DNA of 64,000 nucleotides from Dermanyssus gallinae (lineage: Eukaryota; Arthropoda; Arachnida; Mesostigmata; Dermanyssidae): contig QVRM01002284.1 in assembly GCA_003439945.1 (NCBI GenBank), positions 62,001-126,000 of the forward strand, read 5' to 3'. This document shows, in pieces, positions 59,141 through 64,000 of the stretch. The notes beneath the pieces are model-generated. The model saw nothing but the letters and a program-made list of their open reading frames with translations. It was not told the DNA's origin and did not search any database. Positions within the stretch are counted from its first letter, which is position 1. Every line of letters begins with the position of its first letter. The position numbers and the translations under genes are program-made.

Positions 59141-59215
59141 TATATATATATATATATATACATACATTTATATATACATAGATGTATATATATATATACA
59201 TACATACATACATAT
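59139..59215. repeat. (TA)n / (TACA)n compound tract
   Basis: TA repeats interrupted by CATACATACATA blocks. Confidence 0.92.
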
Positions 59216-61300
59216 AGATGATGGTGGGTGGCGCCATCCCAGACCGTCGGCGTCGTATGGCGGCGATATGGGCTTGAGTAACTAAGCAAGCCAGCACGTT
59301 TTGATGTCTCGTGTTGCCGCCGCCGCTCGTTCCGCTAGAAATGTTCTTCCTTTTGTTTCGGAAAAGAAGCCCTAACGGGGCCGTTGTGTCTGCGATCGCA
59401 GAACTCGGGCCGGCGACTGGGAATAGACAGCCTCCTTCGCCTTTCTCCATCCTCCATCATCCTCCACCATTGTCCGCTTGCTATCCCCCCGGTTGATCGG
59501 TCGATCGATTGGTTACGGCAGGGGGCTCGACCCGGGGGGGAGGAGCGACGGGGGGGGGGGCGACTTTGACGCCCAACCCGACGAACAACCAGAAGGGCCT
59601 GGAAGTGGAGACGGCGCCTGACAGTCCACGACCTATGAAAATGATGCCATCCCCAACGATGTCGAACGACAAGAAGATCAGCAAAGGATTTAGCGGTCGG
59701 CTAACCACCTAACCATCGGGTCCAACAAGGGAAAGATAGTTAGTATCGAGGGGGGGGGGGGGCAGAGAGAAATAGCAAGCGAGAGAGAGCGGAGGGGAGA
59801 AACCGGGATTACCTGAGTCGTGATATTGAACGTCTAGAACGACGACGACGACAACGACAAGCGGATTCTCCAGATTCATAACTGGGCGGGGGGAAAAACA
59901 TGACGGCCACATGACATGGGGAACATGACAAGCATGCAGGTATGGCGGGCCGAGAGGTCGTCGACACGTCAGGTCGGCGAACCCGACACAGTGGCGGTGG
60001 TGGCGGCAGTGGAACAGCAGCATTGGGGGTCGGGCCGATAAGCGGAAAGGTGGCAAACTCGGTGTGGCGCAAGGGTTTGGCAATCGAATTGCTGTTAAGG
60101 CGACGCAGTCGCCCCTGTCATCGGCTCGATCGTGCCGTGCTATCATCATATGTCAATGCGCTGCTGCCGCCGCCGCATTTGCCAGCCATCAGTTGATGAT
60201 CGCGCACTCGCGTCGTCACAAGAGCCGTCGTTGTCGTCGTCGCCGTGTAAAGTATGACGCCCCGATAGCAACTACCCCGTTGTTATTGTTGTGTAAACTT
60301 CCCATTAACTAATGATGATGGCATTGTCGCGGAGCTGATTAACAAACGGAGATGGCGCCAGGCCGGCGCAAATAGACCCACTTCAAGCAAAGTCAATGCC
60401 GTGATGGCGCCGTCGCCTCTGTAGCTGCCCTTGTTGTTGTTGTTGTTGTTTTTGTTGTTGTTGTTGTTGTTGTTGCGGCTTTTGTCGTCATGGTTGTGGT
60501 CGTTGCTGCTGCTGTATTCGCAACGAAATTACAAAATACTTGGAGAAATTTATCGACGCGCGACCGTCCAATCGCCCACCCGCCCGGCCGCCTGCCTGGC
60601 AGCCACCGCCGCTATTTATCATGGGGGCATGATCGTAAGAAATGACGAGTAAGCGTGAATGCGCGTGAACACGATATCAACCCGTTTACATCCATCGATG
60701 ATGCTGATGATATTACATAGAGTACGTACATAGATAGATTAGCGCTCGCGAAACGAGTGTGTTGGAGCGCGTCGCCGTATGGAGCCGCCGTAGGCGCGTC
60801 GTGGCGACGATTCGGTTTATCGGCGGCGGCGGCGGCGGCGTCGTCGATTCGGGTGCTTGCGTATTGGCATTGTTGCGCTTTCGAGGAAAACGGCACGGGA
60901 AGGAAGACTCGACAAAGAGAGGCAGGTAGGGAGTAAAGGAGGAAGATAGAACTACAGAACGCGCGCGCGAGAGAGAGAGAGAGATAGAGAGGGGGGATCT
61001 ATGGGGGTGAGGCAGAGTGCGTGAGAGAGATTATTGCGTCTTGAGTCTTATTCGCTGTAACAGGCGAGTAAAGGCGAGAACTGGCGGCGATACAATCGTC
61101 TTCCGGCATCATCGGTTGGCTGGCTGGCTGGCAGATAGGCTGGGTGGATGGATGGCTGGTTGCTGGTTGTTGAATGACGCGCTCAACAGACGCGTCACCA
61201 GTAGCTGGCGATCAGCACGACCAGTAGTGCAAGTAGTACGCCCGAAGTGGCCAAATGTACCACCTCCATAGTGGTACTTCTTTGGCTCTTGACCGACTTG
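59216..61300. other. GC-rich stretch with two poly-G runs and TTG repeats
   Basis: G-runs (about 9-15) lie at 59550-59562 and 59749-59762, (TTG)n at 60433-60480, a CGGCGG patch at 60818-60845 and (GA)n at 60960-60990. Frames on both strands give Arg/Ser or Gly-rich translations with no motif. Nothing assigned. Confidence 0.45.
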
Positions 61301-61319
61301 TACGGTCGGCCAGTAATCC

Positions 61320-62152
61320 TTCAGAGGTCCATGATGATGACGATGATGATGATGATGAAGATGGTGCTGAAGATGATGGCGCTAATGCTGCTGCTGCTGC
61401 TGCTGCTGCTGATGATCATAATGATAATAGTAGTTATGGTGGTGGTGGATGAAGACGCTGATGATGATGAAGATGATGATGCTGCTGATGAAGATGATGA
61501 TGGTGATGATGATGGTGATGGTGATGGCGACGGCGACGACGACGACGATCATTGAGTCGAAGAGGACGCCGCCCGTCACCACAACCCCACCGCCGGTGCA
61601 GGGCGGCGGACTTTCACCTTCCGCTACCTTCTGTCACAGTGGAGGGCGAGGTGAGCAGAGGGTTATGAAAGATTGCAGCAACAACCGCAACGACAGCAGT
61701 AGCAACAGCAGCGGCAGCAGCAGACGCCGTCGCTGCACAGATGCAGAGACAGAAGAAAAAGATGCAGAAGAAGAAGAAGAAAAGGAAGAAGAAAAGATGA
61801 CGAAGATGACAAACACAACATCGACGGATCACGACGACGACGACCACGACGACGAAGTCGGAGAGAGAACCATCATCGCAAGCTTGGACCCGTCATAAGA
61901 CCAAAATGATGATGTTGATGTGGATGATGATGATGATGATGATCCTCCTTCTCATCATCATCATGAACATCATCATTATCAGCGTGATGTCTCTTCTGCT
62001 ACCGTTGTTGATACTGCTGCTGCTGCTGTTGTTGTTGTTGTTGTTGTTGTTGTTGGTCGTCCTATTGCAAGAAGATTGACAAACGGTGGTTCTCGTATTC
62101 ACTTGGTCTGTCGTCATTTATCCCCTTTCGCCTGCTGGACGACCGCTACGTT

Positions 62153-62155
<3 letters not shown>
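61320..62155. repeat. (GAT)n/(GAC)n/(CTG)n microsatellite cluster
   Basis: Runs of GAT at 61330-61360 and 61455-61545, CTG at 61388-61412, AAG/GAA at 61755-61800, GAC at 61829-61855, GAT at 61920-61945 and CTG/TTG at 62007-62055. Reading frames such as poly-Asp or poly-Ser are by-products. Confidence 0.95.

Positions 62156-62240
<85 letters not shown>
62156..62240. repeat. (CT)n followed by (TA)n
   Basis: About 10 CT units (62156-62180) run into about 60 bp of TA. Confidence 0.95.
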
Positions 62241-62379
62241 GTCCCCACTATCCATACTTATATACCTCACTTTCTGTCTCTTTCTCGCATGCTTTGTTTC
62301 TTCCCTCATTCAACTCCTCTCACTGAATCTCTTGTTCTCTGGACTCTCCATCCGTGGCCGTTCCATTGGCCACCACCAC

Positions 62380-63000
62380 CACCTCCACCAGCTCCACCAC
62401 CTCAGACGCTTTTACTGACCGCCGCTGCTGCTGCTGTTGCTGCTTCTACGACGCTTACTACAACTGTTACTACGATGACGACAACGACGACGACGACGAC
62501 TTTTACTCGTCGGCCATTCGTCATCCCGCGCAATATTGACCTTCCTCCCTTGCGCGAATGCGGCGACGACCACAACTACCGTCGCCGCCGCCGCTGCCAC
62601 CACCGGTCTCGGATCGTTCGAAGAATCCAAGGGGTGAACGAACGGAGAAACGAACCGACAACAGCAACAACAGCAGCAGCAGCAACATTGACCACAACAA
62701 CAACAACAACAACAACAGCAACAGCAGCATCGACCACAACAACAACATCATTGACCGCAACAGCAACAACAACAACAGAAGATGACAAAATCGCATCGAT
62801 CGCCGGCATGCATACACTTACGCATTCACCTACCTACCTACCTATCTACCACCTCCAAACTATGCATCCGTCTATCCATCCATTGATCCATCCAGTCAAC
62901 CAAGCATCTCGTCTCTGTGTGCACCGCCTAGCCTTCGGTCCACACACGAATCCGTCATAGGGTCGATTCGACTGCTGCTCCTGTAGCTGCCGCTTTGGAG
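62380..63000. repeat. CAC/CTG/CGA and (CAA)n-rich cluster
   Basis: A CCACCA patch at 62370-62400, CTG at 62420-62445, CGA at 62480-62500, CGC at 62580-62600, (CAA)n at 62660-62780 and tetramers (CTAC, CATC) at 62825-62895. The 346-codon plus frame across 61920-62960 is Thr/His/Pro-rich and compositional. Confidence 0.93.
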
Positions 63001-63004
63001 TTGG

Positions 63005-63176
63005 CCATCATCATCATCATAACCATCATCATCATTATGACAATAACAATCACCATCATTATCATCATCATCATCATCGTCATCATTATTATACATGTCG
63101 CTGTGTAGGTCCGTTGCAGTTGCGACAAGCTGCTCAACTCAGCCACATCGAGACAGCCACAGAGAAAAAGAGATAT

Positions 63177-63220
<44 letters not shown>

Positions 63221-63520
63221 GGAGTGAGAGAGGGAAACAGTGAGAGCAAATAGATCATCATCGCCATCATCTTCGTCATCGGAAAGTGAGTGAAAGGCTT
63301 TCGAAGTAGTAGCCCACATGTGCCCTCTAAGAGCCGCCAGCTTTCGCTTCTCAATTTCGTTGCTGCGCTGTTCCCACTCATCATGTCCTTTCGTCCCTTC
63401 TCGGGAACGAGAACGTCGTCGTCGTCATCATCATCATCATCGTCGTCGCCATCATCATCATCATCGTCGTCATCATCATCGTCGTCGTCATCATCATCAT
63501 CATCAGCAACCCTAGCGCTA
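63005..63520. repeat. (CAT)n, (GA)n and (TCA/TCG)n arrays
   Basis: CAT/ATC at 63006-63085, GA at 63187-63215 and TCA/TCG at 63419-63505. Poly-Asp/Ser/His frames result. Confidence 0.95.
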
Positions 63521-63589
63521 GGTAGAACAGACAACGCACACTCCCCACAGTCAAAAGCTACCACTACGTTGACCAGAGTACGCAAGCGA

Positions 63590-64000
63590 CTCCAAAGCCA
63601 CTACTACTACTATTACTACTACTACAAGCTCGAACTATTTGCGAAGAATAAGCTTGAGAAAAGGAGAAGTGGAAGAAGCTAAGCTGCCGTCGACGTGGTA
63701 ACAGCGGCGCCTACAGAAGCAGCAGCAGTAGCAAACTAGATAATGTTTCCGCCGCACAGTTTGGCCATGGTCGCTCAGGATGGCCATGCTCACATTTGTG
63801 GCCTAGCGTCGTATACCAAGCACTACGGCCTGCTTTTGTCGGTCCCTCTGTCTGTTTGTTATCGTCATTATCGTCATCATCATTACTATTACTGCTATAC
63901 TGTAGAACAACACGATCGGCAATGACAATAACATCATCAGCAACAACAACAACATCAGCAACAACAACAACAACAACAACAACAACGACAATAGCATCAG
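63590..64000. repeat. CTA and (CAA)n arrays at window end
   Basis: (CTA)n at 63600-63625 and (CAA)n at 63938-63985, with TCATTA runs near 63870. The array runs off the window edge. Confidence 0.93.

Noticed and set aside
61920..62960. 346-codon plus-strand open frame
   Set aside because: It is a translation of GAT, CTG, TTG, TA and CAA microsatellites (His, Asp, Thr, Tyr/Ile runs) with no domain.
63139..63585. Poly-Asp / poly-Ser reading frames
   Set aside because: TCA/TCG microsatellite; mirror frames on the two strands show the signal is compositional.

Overview
The window looks like invertebrate nuclear DNA, most likely from an arthropod; a chelicerate such as a tick or mite is plausible but not proven. 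The evidence is split genes with GT-AG introns, several kinds of decayed non-LTR and LTR retrotransposons, Tc1/mariner-like remnants, tRNA-derived SINEs, and more than 25 long (TA)n tracts. No rRNA, genuine tRNA gene, operon, CRISPR array or bacterial-type gene was seen. Most long open frames are retroelement debris or translated microsatellite.

Three cellular genes can be supported. A RING plus TRAF-type zinc-finger protein without introns lies at 3.0-3.65 kb on the minus strand. Two paralogous bZIP transcription factors of the giant/CES-2/NFIL3/PAR type lie on the minus strand at 20.9-22.3 kb (gene A, partial and with a broken frame) and 48.6-50.3 kb (gene B, about 457 residues from two coding exons). 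Both bZIP genes have a phase-0 intron at the same place, directly after a related 'LDP..YIIF' peptide, so they are an ancient tandem duplication. Gene A needs either an extra intron or a frameshift just before its bZIP domain, where the frame carries a TGA.

Layout: 0-17.3 kb is a transposon graveyard. It holds CR1/jockey-like reverse transcriptase pieces, two oppositely oriented Gypsy-type LTR elements, a zinc-knuckle ORF1, two copies of one LINE 3' region, a Tc1/mariner-like transposase fragment, SINEs and minisatellites. From 17.3 to 31 kb lies gene A, a 795-bp TIR element, a long foldback palindrome and many TA tracts. From 31.7 to 43.5 kb a nearly complete LINE reverse transcriptase is followed by three copies of a second LINE family with a C-terminal CCHC plus RPDG/WDVTV nuclease-like domain, interspersed with a tRNA-derived SINE family. 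From 43.5 to 64 kb gene B sits in non-coding DNA rich in TA tracts. Its upstream 14 kb is dominated by triplet repeats, which may be developmental-gene regulatory DNA, although no element there could be identified.

The observations most worth follow-up are the bZIP pair with conserved exon junction and frame conflict, the SINE family with a constant 3' tail, the nuclease-bearing LINE family, and the two inverted-repeat elements. No genuinely new multi-gene system could be demonstrated from sequence reading alone.
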